Shown here: positions 34,071-46,042 of the stretch, piece by piece
How the letters are laid out: every line of letters starts with the position of its first letter
Numbering within the stretch: position 1 is the stretch's first letter
DNA from: Oryzisolibacter propanilivorax
GTDB lineage: Bacteria; Pseudomonadota; Gammaproteobacteria; Burkholderiales; Burkholderiaceae_C
Assembly (NCBI RefSeq): GCF_900103645.1
Contig: NZ_FNHP01000001.1
Coordinates: 62,001-126,000, forward strand
Length of the DNA stretch: 64,000 nt
Direction of reading: 5' to 3'
Notes under the pieces: generated by a model
What the model saw: the letters and a program-made list of their open reading frames with translations, nothing else
Told to the model about the DNA's origin: nothing
The model's database searches: none
Program-made: the position numbers and the translations under genes

Positions 34071-37000
34071 ATGACGCCGACGAAACCCCCGCAACCGCAG
34101 CCGCGCGCCGGCTTCAACCTCTCGCGCTGGGCGCTGGAACACGCCGCGCTGACGCGCTACCTGATGGTGGTGCTGATGCTGCTGGGCCTGGCCGCGTACT
34201 TCCAGCTGGGCCAGGACGAGGACCCGCCCTTCACCTTCCGCGCCATGGTGGTGCGCACCTACTGGCCGGGCGCCGACGCGCGCCAGGTGGCCGAGCAGGT
34301 CACCGACCGCATCGAGCGCACGCTGCAGGAGGTGCCCTACGCCGACCGCATCCGCAGCTACAGCAAGCCGGGCGAGTCGCAGGTCATCTTCGAGATCAAG
34401 GACTCCAGCAAGCCGGCCGAGGTGGCGCAGCTGTGGTACCAGGTGCGCAAGAAGATCGGTGACATGCGCTGGCAGCTGCCCGCCGGCGTGCAGGGGCCGT
34501 TCTTCAACGACGAGTTCGGGGACGTGTACGGCGTGATCTACGCGCTGTCGGGCGACGGCTTCTCTCCGGCCGAGCTGAAGGACTTCGCCGACGACGTGCG
34601 CCAGCGCCTGCTGCGCGTCAAGGACGTGGCCAAGGTCGAGCTGTTCGGCGTGCAGGACGAGCGCGTCTGGGTCGAGGTCTCGCAGCAGCGCCTGGCGCAG
34701 CTGGGGCTGGACCTGAATGCGGTGGTGCAGCAACTGGCCAGCCAGAACGCGGTCGAGAGCGCAGGCGCCGTGCAGGGCGCGCAGGACGTGGTGCAGCTGC
34801 GCGTAGCCGGACAGTTCGACAACCTGGACGCGCTGCGCGCCATGCCGATCCGCGGCGCGCAGTCGCCCAGCCAGCTGCGCCTGGAGGACATCGCCACGGT
34901 GCGCCGCGGCTACGTCGACCCGCCCGGAGTCAAGGTGCGTTTTCAGGGCCACGAGGTCGTGGCCCTGGGCATCTCCATGGCCAAGGGCGGCGACATCATC
35001 GCCATGGGCAAGGCGCTGCGCGCGGCGGTGGCGGACATCCAGCCGCGCCTGCCGGCGGGCGTCGAGCTGGCGCAGGTGCAGGACCAGCCGGCTTCGGTCG
35101 CGGCGTCGGTGCAGGAGTTCGTCAAGGTGCTGATCGAGGCGGTGGCCATCGTGATGGCGGTGAGCTTCGTCTCGCTCGGCCTGCACAAGGGCGGGCGCTT
35201 CGGCTGGCACGTAGACTGGCGCCCGGGGCTGGTGGTGGCCATCACCATCCCGCTGGTGCTGGCGCTCACCTTCCTGTCCATGCACTATCTTGGCATCGGG
35301 CTGCACAAGGTGTCGCTGGGCTCGCTCATCATCGCCCTGGGCCTGCTGGTGGACGACGCCATCATTGCCGTGGAGATGATGGTGCGCAAGATGGAGGAGG
35401 GCTACGACAAGGTGCGCGCCGCCACCTTCGCCTACGACATCACCGCCAAGCCGATGCTGACCGGCACGCTGATCACGGCGGCGGGCTTTCTGCCCATCGG
35501 CATCGCCAAGTCGGTCACCGGCGAATACACCTTCGCCATCTTCGCCGTCACCGTCATCGCGCTGGTGCTGTCGTGGTTCGCCTCGGTCATCTTCGTGCCC
35601 TACCTGGGCACGCTGCTGCTCAAGGTGAAGCCGCTGCCCGAGGGTGGCCACCCGCACGAGCTGTTCGACACTCCGTTCTACCAGCGCTTTCGGCGCCTGG
35701 TGGACTGGTGCGTGCAACACCGCTGGCTGACCATCGCCGTCACGCTGCTGATCTTCGCGCTGGGGCTGGTGGGCATGGGGCGGGTGCAGCAGCAGTTCTT
35801 TCCCGATTCGAGCCGGCCCGAGATCATGGTCGACCTGTGGTTCCCCGAGGGCACGTCGCTGGCCGCCAACGAGGCCGTGACGCGCCGCGTCGAGGCGCGG
35901 CTGATGCAGCAGCCGGGCGTGGCCAGCGTGGCCACCTGGGTCGGCTCGGGCACGCCGCGCTTCTATCTGCCGCTGGACCAGGTGTTCCCGCAGAGCAACG
36001 TCTCGCAGATGATCGTGCTGGCCGCCGGCCTGCCCGAGCGCGAGGCGCTGCGCCGCAGCCTGCCGGCGCTGCTGGCGCAGGAGGTGCCCGAGGCGCGTGC
36101 GCGCCTCAAGCTGCTGCCCAACGGCCCGCCGGTGCCGTACCCAGTGCAGTTCCGCGTCATGGGCAGCGATCCGCAGGCGCTGCGCCAGCGCGCCGACGAG
36201 GTCAAGGAGGTGCTGCGCGCCAACGCCCACATGCGCGGGGTGAACGACAACTGGAACGAATCCGTCAAGGCGCTGCGCCTGGAGGTGGACCAGACCAAGG
36301 CGCGCGCCCTGGGCGTGTCCAGCCAGGCCATCGCGCAGGCCACGCGCACGCTGTTTTCCGGCACCACCGTGGGCCAGTACCGCGAGGGCGACAAGCTGAT
36401 CGAGATCGTGCTGCGCCCGGCGCAGGACGAGCGCGAGAGCGTCTCGGCGCTGGACAGCGCCTACGTGGCCACGGCGTCAGGCAGGTCCATCCCGCTGTCG
36501 CAGATCGCCCGGCCGCACTTCGTCTGGGAGCCGGGCGTGCTGTGGCGCTACGGGCGGGACTACGCCATCACCGTGCAGGGCGATGTGGCCGAGGGGCTGC
36601 AGGGCGCCACCGTCACGGCCGAGCTGCTGCCGGCGCTGCGCGAACTGGAGGCGCGCTGGCGCGAGGCCGGCGGGCCGCCAGTGCGCATCGACGTCGCGGG
36701 GGCCGTGGAGGAGAGCAGCAAGGGCTCGTCGTCCATCGTCGCCGGCGTGCCGCTGATGCTGTTCATCGTCTTCACGCTGCTGATGCTGCAGCTGCACAGC
36801 TTCAGCCGCTCGGTGCTGGTGTTCCTGACCGGGCCGCTGGGCATCGCCGGCGTGGCGGCGGCGCTGCTGCTGCTGGGCCGGCCGTTCGGCTTCGTGGCGC
36901 TGCTGGGCGTGGTGGCGCTGATGGGCATGATCCAGCGCAACTCGGTCATCCTGGTGGACCAGATCGAGCTGGACCGCGTGGCCGGCATTCCGACCTGGGA

Positions 37001-37256
37001 CGCCATCACCGGCGCGGCGGTTCGGCGCATGCGGCCCATCGCCCTCACGGCTGCCGCCGCGGTGCTGGCCATGATCCCGCTGTCGCGCAGCGTGTTCTGG
37101 GGCCCGATGGCGGTGGCCATCATGGGCGGGCTGGTGGTGGCCACGGTGCTGACGCTGCTGGCGCTGCCGGCGATGTACGCGGCCTGGTTCCGCGTGCGCC
37201 GCCCGGATGCACAGGGCGGCGCGCCGGTTGCCGGAGGGTCCGCCGCATCAGGGTAA
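34071..37256 (+). CDS. RND efflux permease (HAE-1/AcrB type)
   Basis: This 1061-residue inner-membrane proton antiporter has the usual 12 spans and two large periplasmic loops. The first span is near residue 25 (MVVLMLLGLAAYF). The proton-relay aspartates are in LGLLVDDAIIAVEMM (span 4). A C-terminal repeat of the fold includes LLGVVALMGMIQRNSVILVD. It is transcribed with the adaptor gene under the palindromic operator. An outer-membrane factor gene is missing, so the pump must borrow one. Substrate unknown. Confidence 0.93.
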   Translation: MTPTKPPQPQPRAGFNLSRWALEHAALTRYLMVVLMLLGLAAYFQLGQDEDPPFTFRAMVVRTYWPGADARQVAEQVTDRIERTLQEVPYADRIRSYSKPGESQVIFEIKDSSKPAEVAQLWYQVRKKIGDMRWQLPAGVQGPFFNDEFGDVYGVIYALSGDGFSPAELKDFADDVRQRLLRVKDVAKVELFGVQDERVWVEVSQQRLAQLGLDLNAVVQQLASQNAVESAGAVQGAQDVVQLRVAGQFDNLDALRAMPIRGAQSPSQLRLEDIATVRRGYVDPPGVKVRFQGHEVVALGISMAKGGDIIAMGKALRAAVADIQPRLPAGVELAQVQDQPASVAASVQEFVKVLIEAVAIVMAVSFVSLGLHKGGRFGWHVDWRPGLVVAITIPLVLALTFLSMHYLGIGLHKVSLGSLIIALGLLVDDAIIAVEMMVRKMEEGYDKVRAATFAYDITAKPMLTGTLITAAGFLPIGIAKSVTGEYTFAIFAVTVIALVLSWFASVIFVPYLGTLLLKVKPLPEGGHPHELFDTPFYQRFRRLVDWCVQHRWLTIAVTLLIFALGLVGMGRVQQQFFPDSSRPEIMVDLWFPEGTSLAANEAVTRRVEARLMQQPGVASVATWVGSGTPRFYLPLDQVFPQSNVSQMIVLAAGLPEREALRRSLPALLAQEVPEARARLKLLPNGPPVPYPVQFRVMGSDPQALRQRADEVKEVLRANAHMRGVNDNWNESVKALRLEVDQTKARALGVSSQAIAQATRTLFSGTTVGQYREGDKLIEIVLRPAQDERESVSALDSAYVATASGRSIPLSQIARPHFVWEPGVLWRYGRDYAITVQGDVAEGLQGATVTAELLPALRELEARWREAGGPPVRIDVAGAVEESSKGSSSIVAGVPLMLFIVFTLLMLQLHSFSRSVLVFLTGPLGIAGVAAALLLLGRPFGFVALLGVVALMGMIQRNSVILVDQIELDRVAGIPTWDAITGAAVRRMRPIALTAAAAVLAMIPLSRSVFWGPMAVAIMGGLVVATVLTLLALPAMYAAWFRVRRPDAQGGAPVAGGSAASG

Positions 37257-37333
37257 AATCTGCCGTTTGACCTATTTCACCGGGGTGCGCCGGGGCCTTG
37301 CAAAGGCCGGTGCATCCGGGTGGCGACAAAACC

Positions 37334-37420
37334 GCGCGGGTGGCGAAATTGGTAGACGCACCAGGTTTAGGTCCTGACGCCCGCAAGGGTGTGGGGGTTC
37401 GAGTCCCCCCCCGCGCACCA
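37334..37420 (+). tRNA. tRNA-Leu (UAG)
   Basis: The cloverleaf has acceptor GCGCGGG/CCCGCGC, D-loop GGTAGAC, anticodon TAG in CAGGTTTAGGTCCTG, a long variable arm as expected for Leu, T-loop GGTTCGAGTCC and an encoded CCA. It lies 73 bp before tig. Confidence 0.97.
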
Positions 37421-37493
37421 CGTGACCGGCATTTTTCGCAAGGCGGCGCCGGCGCTGCCGCCGTCACGGACCCCCATCACACTAGGAAGCACC

Positions 37494-38807
37494 ATGGCCG
37501 TTAACGTTGAAACCCTGGACAAGCTCGAGCGCAAGATCACGCTGAGCCTGCCTCTTGCCTCGATCCAAAGCGAAGTGGACGCGCGCCTGAAGCGCCTGGC
37601 CCGCACCGTGAAGATGGACGGCTTCCGTCCCGGCAAGGTGCCGATGAGCGTGGTGCAGCAGCGCTACGGCTACTCGGTGCAGTACGAGGTGCTCAACGAC
37701 AAGGTCGGCCAGGCGTTCTCGGAAGCCGCCAACGAGGCGCAGCTGCGCGTGGCCGGTCAGCCGCGCATCACCGAAAAGGACGGCGCACCCGAGGGCGAAG
37801 TGGCTTTCGACGCGGTTTTCGAAGTCTTCCCAGAAGTCAAGCTTGGCGAGCTGGGCGAGGCCGAGGTGGAGAAGCTCTCCGCCGAGGTGAACGAGCAGGC
37901 CATCGACAAGACCATCGACATCCTGCGCAAGCAGCGCCGCTCGTTCGCGCAGCGCGCCGCCGGCACCCCGGCCGAGGACGGTGACCGCGTGACCGTGGAC
38001 TTCGAAGGCAAGATCGACGGCGAGCCGTTCGCCGGCGGCAAGGCCGACGACTTCCAGTTTCTGGTCGGCGAAGGCCAGATGCTCAAGGAGTTCGAGGACG
38101 CCGTGCGCGGCATGAAGGTCGGCGAGAGCAAGACCTTCCCGTTGGCCTTCCCGGACGACTACCACGGCAAGGATGTGGCCGGCAAGACGGCCGACTTCAT
38201 GGTCACCGTGAAGAACATCGAGGCCGCGCACCTGCCCGAGGTGAACGACGAGATGGCCAAGTCGCTGGGCATCGAGGACGGCACCGTCGATGGCCTGCGC
38301 GCCGACATCAAGAAGAACCTGGAGCGCGAGGTCAAATTCCGCCTGCAGTCGCGCAACAAGCAGGCCGCCATGGACGCACTGCTGTCCAAGGCCGAGCTGG
38401 ACCTGCCCAACGCCGCCGTGCAGGCGGAGATCGAGCGCCTGCGCGATGCTGCCCGCGCCGACCTGAAGCAGCGCGGCCTGAAGGATGCCGACAAGGCCGA
38501 GATCCCGGACGATGTGTTCCGTCCCCAGGCCGAGCGCCGCGTGCGCCTGGGACTGGTGGTCGCCGAGCTGGTGCGTGCCAATGACCTGCAGGCCAAGCCC
38601 GAGCAGATCAAGGCGCACATCGACGAGCTGGCCGCCAGCTACGAGCAGCCCGAGGACGTGGTGCGCTGGTACTACAGCGACCGCAACCGCCTGGGCGAGG
38701 TCGAGGCGGTGGTCATCGAGAACAACGTCACCGACTACATCCTGGGCAAGGCCAAGGTCACTGACAAGGACGTCAGCTTCGACGAGCTGATGGGCCAGCA
38801 GGGCTGA
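37494..38807 (+). CDS. tig: Trigger factor
   Basis: This 437-residue ribosome-bound chaperone and peptidyl-prolyl isomerase has three domains. The N-terminal ribosome-binding domain (1-115) contains [17 protein letters not shown] near residue 42. The FKBP-type PPIase domain (about 160-245) contains [21 protein letters not shown] long helical C-terminal chaperone arm follows. AGGAAG precedes the ATG. It heads the conserved tig-clpP-clpX-lon row, which links folding of new chains with proteolysis. Confidence 0.97.
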   Translation: MAVNVETLDKLERKITLSLPLASIQSEVDARLKRLARTVKMDGFRPGKVPMSVVQQRYGYSVQYEVLNDKVGQAFSEAANEAQLRVAGQPRITEKDGAPEGEVAFDAVFEVFPEVKLGELGEAEVEKLSAEVNEQAIDKTIDILRKQRRSFAQRAAGTPAEDGDRVTVDFEGKIDGEPFAGGKADDFQFLVGEGQMLKEFEDAVRGMKVGESKTFPLAFPDDYHGKDVAGKTADFMVTVKNIEAAHLPEVNDEMAKSLGIEDGTVDGLRADIKKNLEREVKFRLQSRNKQAAMDALLSKAELDLPNAAVQAEIERLRDAARADLKQRGLKDADKAEIPDDVFRPQAERRVRLGLVVAELVRANDLQAKPEQIKAHIDELAASYEQPEDVVRWYYSDRNRLGEVEAVVIENNVTDYILGKAKVTDKDVSFDELMGQQG

Positions 38808-38849
38808 TGCCCTGGTGCCTCCTGCCGCTGGCGGGAAGCCTCGATGGGG

Positions 38850-38877
38850 CTTGTGCCGGGCGGCACAGGCCCCATTT
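38850..38877 (+). promoter_or_regulatory. Sigma-32-like promoter before clpP
   Basis: CTTGTGC, a 13-bp spacer and CCCCATTT resemble the heat-shock consensus CTTGAAA-N12-15-CCCCATNT; the -10 part is very good, the -35 partial. It overlaps a hairpin (38846-38873) that could also act on tig transcripts. clpP starts 46 bp downstream. Confidence 0.45.
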
Positions 38878-38922
38878 GCGTTGGTGCGTCAGACAACAGA
38901 ACCGAACAGTTTGGAGAACGAT

Positions 38923-39531
38923 ATGAGCGCTCTGGAAACCCAAGGCCTGGGCATGGTCCCGATGGTCATCGAGCAATCGGGCCGCGGCGAGCGGTCCTAC
39001 GACATCTACTCGCGCCTGCTCAAGGAGCGGGTGATCTTCCTGGTGGGCGAGGTCAACGACCAGACGGCCAACCTGGTGGTGGCGCAGCTGCTGTTTCTGG
39101 AAAGCGAGAACCCGGACAAGGACATCTCGTTCTACATCAACTCCCCCGGCGGCAGCGTCACGGCCGGCATGGCGATCTACGACACCATGCAGTTCATCAA
39201 GCCCGACGTGTCCACCCTGTGCTGCGGCTTCGCCGCCAGCATGGGCGCGTTTTTGCTGGCTGCCGGCGCCAAAGGCAAGCGCTTCTCGCTGCCTAATTCC
39301 AAGATCATGATTCACCAGGTGCTGGGCGGCGCCCGCGGCCAGGCGACCGATATCGAGATCCACGCGCGCGACATCCTGCGCACCAAGGACCAGATGAACC
39401 GCATCCTGGCCGAGCGTACCGGCCAGCCGCTGGAGAAGGTCAAGACCGACACCGAGCGCGACTACTTCATGACCGCCGACGAGGCCAAGAACTACGGCAT
39501 CGTTGACCAGGTCATCGCCAAACGTCCCTGA
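38923..39531 (+). CDS. clpP: ATP-dependent Clp protease proteolytic subunit
   Basis: This 202-residue serine protease forms the double-ring degradation chamber used with ClpX or ClpA. The triad is Ser106 in GFAASMGAF, His131 in KIMIHQ and Asp180 in [26 protein letters not shown] is the family signature. A short N-terminal propeptide is likely removed. GGAGAA lies upstream. It precedes clpX, separated by a terminator-like hairpin. Confidence 0.98.
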   Translation: MSALETQGLGMVPMVIEQSGRGERSYDIYSRLLKERVIFLVGEVNDQTANLVVAQLLFLESENPDKDISFYINSPGGSVTAGMAIYDTMQFIKPDVSTLCCGFAASMGAFLLAAGAKGKRFSLPNSKIMIHQVLGGARGQATDIEIHARDILRTKDQMNRILAERTGQPLEKVKTDTERDYFMTADEAKNYGIVDQVIAKRP

Positions 39532-39568
39532 TTTCCACCTGGACGTGGGCGTTTTTGCGCCGGCAGGC

Positions 39569-39598
39569 GGCGTTTCCCGCACGGGGAACGCCGTTTTT
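39569..39598 (+). terminator. Terminator or attenuator between clpP and clpX
   Basis: GGCGTTTCCC pairs with GGGGAACGCC (one G-U pair) across a 4-nt loop, followed by GTTTTTAT. Confidence 0.75.
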
Positions 39599-39654
39599 AT
39601 TTCGCTATCATCCCTGCAGACCCCAGTTTTCATTGTCGCGAGGCACTTCTATCC

Positions 39655-40923
<1,269 letters not shown>

Positions 40924-40990
40924 CCGAAGGGCCCTGGCGGCCCGCCTGCCTGCTGCAGCCCGGCGAACCCCGGCGCGCCACGCGTGCCGG

Positions 40991-41018
40991 GTTGAAACCA
41001 TCCGCTTCCGGCCCATAT
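40991..41018 (+). promoter_or_regulatory. Sigma-32-like promoter of lon
   Basis: GTTGAAA, a 14-bp spacer and CCCATAT match the sigma-32 consensus closely. The lon ATG is 26 bp downstream. Confidence 0.6.
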
Positions 41019-41043
41019 GCCAGGAAGTTTTTCAAGGATCGCA

Positions 41044-43476
<2,433 letters not shown>

Positions 43477-43576
43477 CGCGCAAGAATTTGACGCATTGTC
43501 TGGAAGTGGCCCAAAAATGCGTTAAACTTCGCCCCATCGATGCCAGAGCGTTGTAGAATGTGAGGCTTCGGTAAAC

Positions 43577-43652
43577 GCGGGAATAGCTCAGTTGGTAGAG
43601 CGCAACCTTGCCAAGGTTGAGGTCGTCGGTTCGAGACCGATTTCCCGCTCCA
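43577..43652 (+). tRNA. tRNA-Gly (GCC), copy 1
   Basis: A 76-nt cloverleaf with acceptor GCGGGAA/TTCCCGC, anticodon GCC in CCTTGCCAAGG, T-loop GGTTCGAGACC and an encoded CCA. A -10-like TAGAAT lies 18 bp upstream. It is identical to the copy at 43926. Confidence 0.98.
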
Positions 43653-43661
43653 GCTTTCGTG

Positions 43662-43692
43662 AAAAAGGGGTGCTTTCAGGCTCCCCTTTTTT
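43662..43692 (+). terminator. Terminator after tRNA-Gly copy 1
   Basis: AAAAAGGGG pairs with CCCCTTTTT around a small inner stem-loop and ends in T-rich sequence. tRNA-Cys starts 17 bp later. Confidence 0.65.
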
Positions 43693-43709
43693 ACAGTGGC
43701 CCCAGGTTT

Positions 43710-43783
43710 GGCGCGGTAGCAAAGCGGTTATGCGTCGGATTGCAAATCCGTTGAGGCCGGTTCGACTCCGGCCCGCGCCTCCA
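43710..43783 (+). tRNA. tRNA-Cys (GCA)
   Basis: A 74-nt cloverleaf with acceptor GGCGCGG/CCGCGCC, anticodon GCA in GGATTGCAAATCC, T-loop GGTTCGACTCC and an encoded CCA. Confidence 0.97.
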
Positions 43784-43925
43784 GTCACGGCTGTCTACCC
43801 TTGATGGGCAGGCAAAAAAAGAAGAAGAAAATTTTGTCGGTCTTCACCGGACAGGCAAAAAAGCAGTGCTAGAATTTCAGTCTTTCCGAAGTGCCGGTCC
43901 TTGGACTGGTTGCCTGGAAAGCAAT

Positions 43926-44001
43926 GCGGGAATAGCTCAGTTGGTAGAGCGCAACCTTGCCAAGGTTGAGGTCGTCGGTTCGAGACCGATTTCCCGCTCC
44001 A
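43926..44001 (+). tRNA. tRNA-Gly (GCC), copy 2
   Basis: Identical over all 76 nt to the copy at 43577. An extended -10 element TGCTAGAAT lies about 54 bp upstream. Confidence 0.98.
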
Positions 44002-44010
44002 TATTCTCAA

Positions 44011-44037
44011 AAAGGGAAGCCTCGGCTTCCCTTTTTT
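44011..44037 (+). terminator. Terminator after tRNA-Gly copy 2
   Basis: AAGGGAAGCC pairs with GGCTTCCCTT and is followed by TTTTAT. Confidence 0.8.
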
Positions 44038-44133
44038 ATTGGCCGCGGCCCGGTGTTTGCCAGGCATGTCGGCATTGCACGCAGGCGCCCGCGCCGTTAC
44101 GCTGGCCTGTGTCGGCCCGCCCTGCGGGCCAGT

Positions 44134-44226
44134 GCCCCGGTGGTGAAATTGGTAGACACTGCGGACTTAAAATCCGCCGCTTTCCTGCAAAGGGGCGTGC
44201 CGGTTCGACCCCGGCCCGGGGCACCA
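44134..44226 (+). tRNA. tRNA-Leu (UAA)
   Basis: Acceptor GCCCCGG/CCGGGGC, anticodon TAA in GGACTTAAAATCC, a long class II variable arm, T-loop GGTTCGACCCC and an encoded CCA. Its last A is also the first base of the AGGAG of the next gene. Confidence 0.96.
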
Positions 44227-44237
44227 GGAGATTCACC

Positions 44238-44870
44238 ATGTCAGATTACAACGCTCCTTTCGAAATCCACGTGCACGGACAGGTGCAGCTGCGCCCGGGC
44301 GTCGACTTCGACCAGCTGCAGGATGCGCTGAAACCCCTGTGGAAGTACGCTGGCGCGCGTTCGCTGGCCGACGGCGCCGAGAGTGCCTACGAGGACGAGC
44401 CCGGCATCCAGTTCGACCCGAAGGACCGCGTGCTGCAGATCTGCTGGACGGTGCGCGGCGACGAGGACTTCCGCCAGTCGCTGGACGACATGTGCATGGG
44501 GCTGAATGAGCTGGCGGAGCAGGGCGCCGCCATCGAGGTGACGTTCTACGACACCGAGTTCGACGAGGAAGAGGAAACCGACGACGACGCGGAGGCGCGC
44601 GATGACTTCCTGATGCTGTTCGTCGGCCCGACGCCGGCGGCCATCATGCAGGTGCAGCGCGACATCCTGGTGCAGGACGTGGTGAACCTGATGGAGCGCC
44701 ACTTCGACGGCGCCGAGCTGGGCGGCGTGGTGTCCGAGATCGACAAGCTGTTTTCCGAGCGTTTCGACGCGCTGGTGAACTCGCTGGAGATCGGCAAGCC
44801 GCCGCGCGGCCCGGGTGGTTCCGGTGGCAGCGGCCATGGCGGTGGCCGCCGGCCGCGGCATCTGCACTGA
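44238..44870 (+). CDS. Conserved acidic protein of unknown function
   Basis: This 210-residue protein I do not assign to a characterised family. It begins SDYNAPFEIHVHGQVQL. It has an acidic middle (EFDEEEETDDDAEARDD near 111-127) and ends in a Gly/Ser-rich, then basic and His-containing tail (GGSGHGGGRRPRHLH). No membrane span or signal peptide is visible. Its AGGAG overlaps the 3' CCA end of tRNA-Leu and the ATG is 11 bp past the tRNA, so it is probably expressed from a tRNA-mRNA transcript. Codon use looks like its neighbours. Confidence 0.8.
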   Translation: MSDYNAPFEIHVHGQVQLRPGVDFDQLQDALKPLWKYAGARSLADGAESAYEDEPGIQFDPKDRVLQICWTVRGDEDFRQSLDDMCMGLNELAEQGAAIEVTFYDTEFDEEEETDDDAEARDDFLMLFVGPTPAAIMQVQRDILVQDVVNLMERHFDGAELGGVVSEIDKLFSERFDALVNSLEIGKPPRGPGGSGGSGHGGGRRPRHLH

Positions 44871-44879
44871 ACGCCAGCC

Positions 44880-44938
44880 GTTTGCTACTACTTGTATAGC
44901 TGCACCCCATTGCCCTATAAGGGCTGCGGGGTGTTTTG
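44880..44938 (+). repeat. Dispersed TGCTAT/ATAGCTG repeat, copy 6
   Basis: It reads GTTTGCTACTAC, GTATAGCTGCACCCC, then TAAGGGCTGCGGGGTGTTTT. It lies between the convergent 44238 gene and murI. Confidence 0.7.
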
Positions 44939-44940
44939 CT

Positions 44941-45810
44941 TCATATCCGGGCGTTGTGCAGTGGGCAGCTGTCCGGGAACCCCAGCCAGTGCCGGGCTGC
45001 CGCGCGCAGGGCATCCGGTGCGCCCGTGGCGCACAGCACGACCCGTCCGCCGGCAGCGCCAGCGCTTTCGTCCGTTGCTGCAGGCACCAGTGCCTGGCGT
45101 GCCAGCAACAGCCGCTGCGTCTGCCGTGCGACGGCGGCCCCGTTGTCGATGATATGCACCTGCGGGCCGACGAGCGCGCGCAACGGCGCCTGTGCAAACA
45201 CATAGTGGGTGCAGCCCAGCACCAGCGTGTCGATCTCGCCCGGCGCCATGCCGAAGCGCCCAAGCGCCCGGGTGTAGCGTGCGCACAGCTCCTGGATGCG
45301 CGTGCCGGCCTCTGCCGCGCGCTGCGCCAGCGTGCCGTCCTCAATGGCCTGCGCCAGGCCATCGCAGGCCTGCACGATGAACCGGGTCTGGTCCTCGTGC
45401 CCGGCGCGCAGCCGGGCGAAGCGCGCGCTGGTTACCGTGCCACGCGTGGCCAGCACGCCTACCAGACCGGTGCGCGTGTGCGCCGCGGCGGGCTTGAGTG
45501 CCGGCTCGACACCGACCACCGGCAACCCGGGCAGCGCCGCGCGCAGCGCCTCGACCGCGGCGGCTGTGGCGGTGTTGCACGCGACCACCAGCGCCTTGAT
45601 GCCGTGTTGCTGCAGCAGCCACCGTCCCACGGCCAGGGTGCGGTCGATCACGAAGGCGTCGCCCTTCTCGCCGTACGGTGTGTGTGCGCTGTCGGCCAGG
45701 TAGATGAAGTCCTCGCGCGGCAGCTGCGTGCGCAGCGCCGCCAGCACGCTCAGGCCGCCGATGCCGCTGTCGAACACGCCGATGGGCCGCTGAACGCTGG
45801 ACGGTGTCAT
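44941..45810 (-). CDS. murI: Glutamate racemase
   Basis: This 289-residue protein makes D-glutamate for peptidoglycan by two-cysteine racemisation. VFDSGIGGLSVL holds the first Asp/Ser pocket (12-23). Catalytic Cys78 is in VACNTATAA and Cys200 in LGCTHYVF. The ATG at 45810 gives the family N-terminus but lacks a clear ribosome-binding site. The repeat at 44880 ends right beside its stop codon. Confidence 0.95.
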   Translation of the reverse strand: MTPSSVQRPIGVFDSGIGGLSVLAALRTQLPREDFIYLADSAHTPYGEKGDAFVIDRTLAVGRWLLQQHGIKALVVACNTATAAAVEALRAALPGLPVVGVEPALKPAAAHTRTGLVGVLATRGTVTSARFARLRAGHEDQTRFIVQACDGLAQAIEDGTLAQRAAEAGTRIQELCARYTRALGRFGMAPGEIDTLVLGCTHYVFAQAPLRALVGPQVHIIDNGAAVARQTQRLLLARQALVPAATDESAGAAGGRVVLCATGAPDALRAAARHWLGFPDSCPLHNARI

Positions 45811-46042
45811 GAGGGGGAGGGTACAGGGGAGGGTAAAACAATGGCGCCGCCGGCAGGGACGCGGGCCGGCCCGCCAGTATGCCCGCGCTGGCACCGTCAC
45901 CGGAGTGCTGCGTAATAATCGTCGGCCTGCCCGCGCGCGGCTCAAGAGGCCGGCGCCCGGGCGCTGCGGCCGCCTCTCGATCCCGCCGGGCCGTGCTGCC
46001 TGATTCGCCCTACGCCCCGTTCATCCTGCCAGGTGCCCCACG

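Noticed and set aside
43801-43870. A/G-rich tract with TGTCGGT and ACCGGACA as a terminator or attenuator
   Set aside because: The stem has a mismatch near its base and a purine tract rather than a T-run on the + strand; not strong enough to call.
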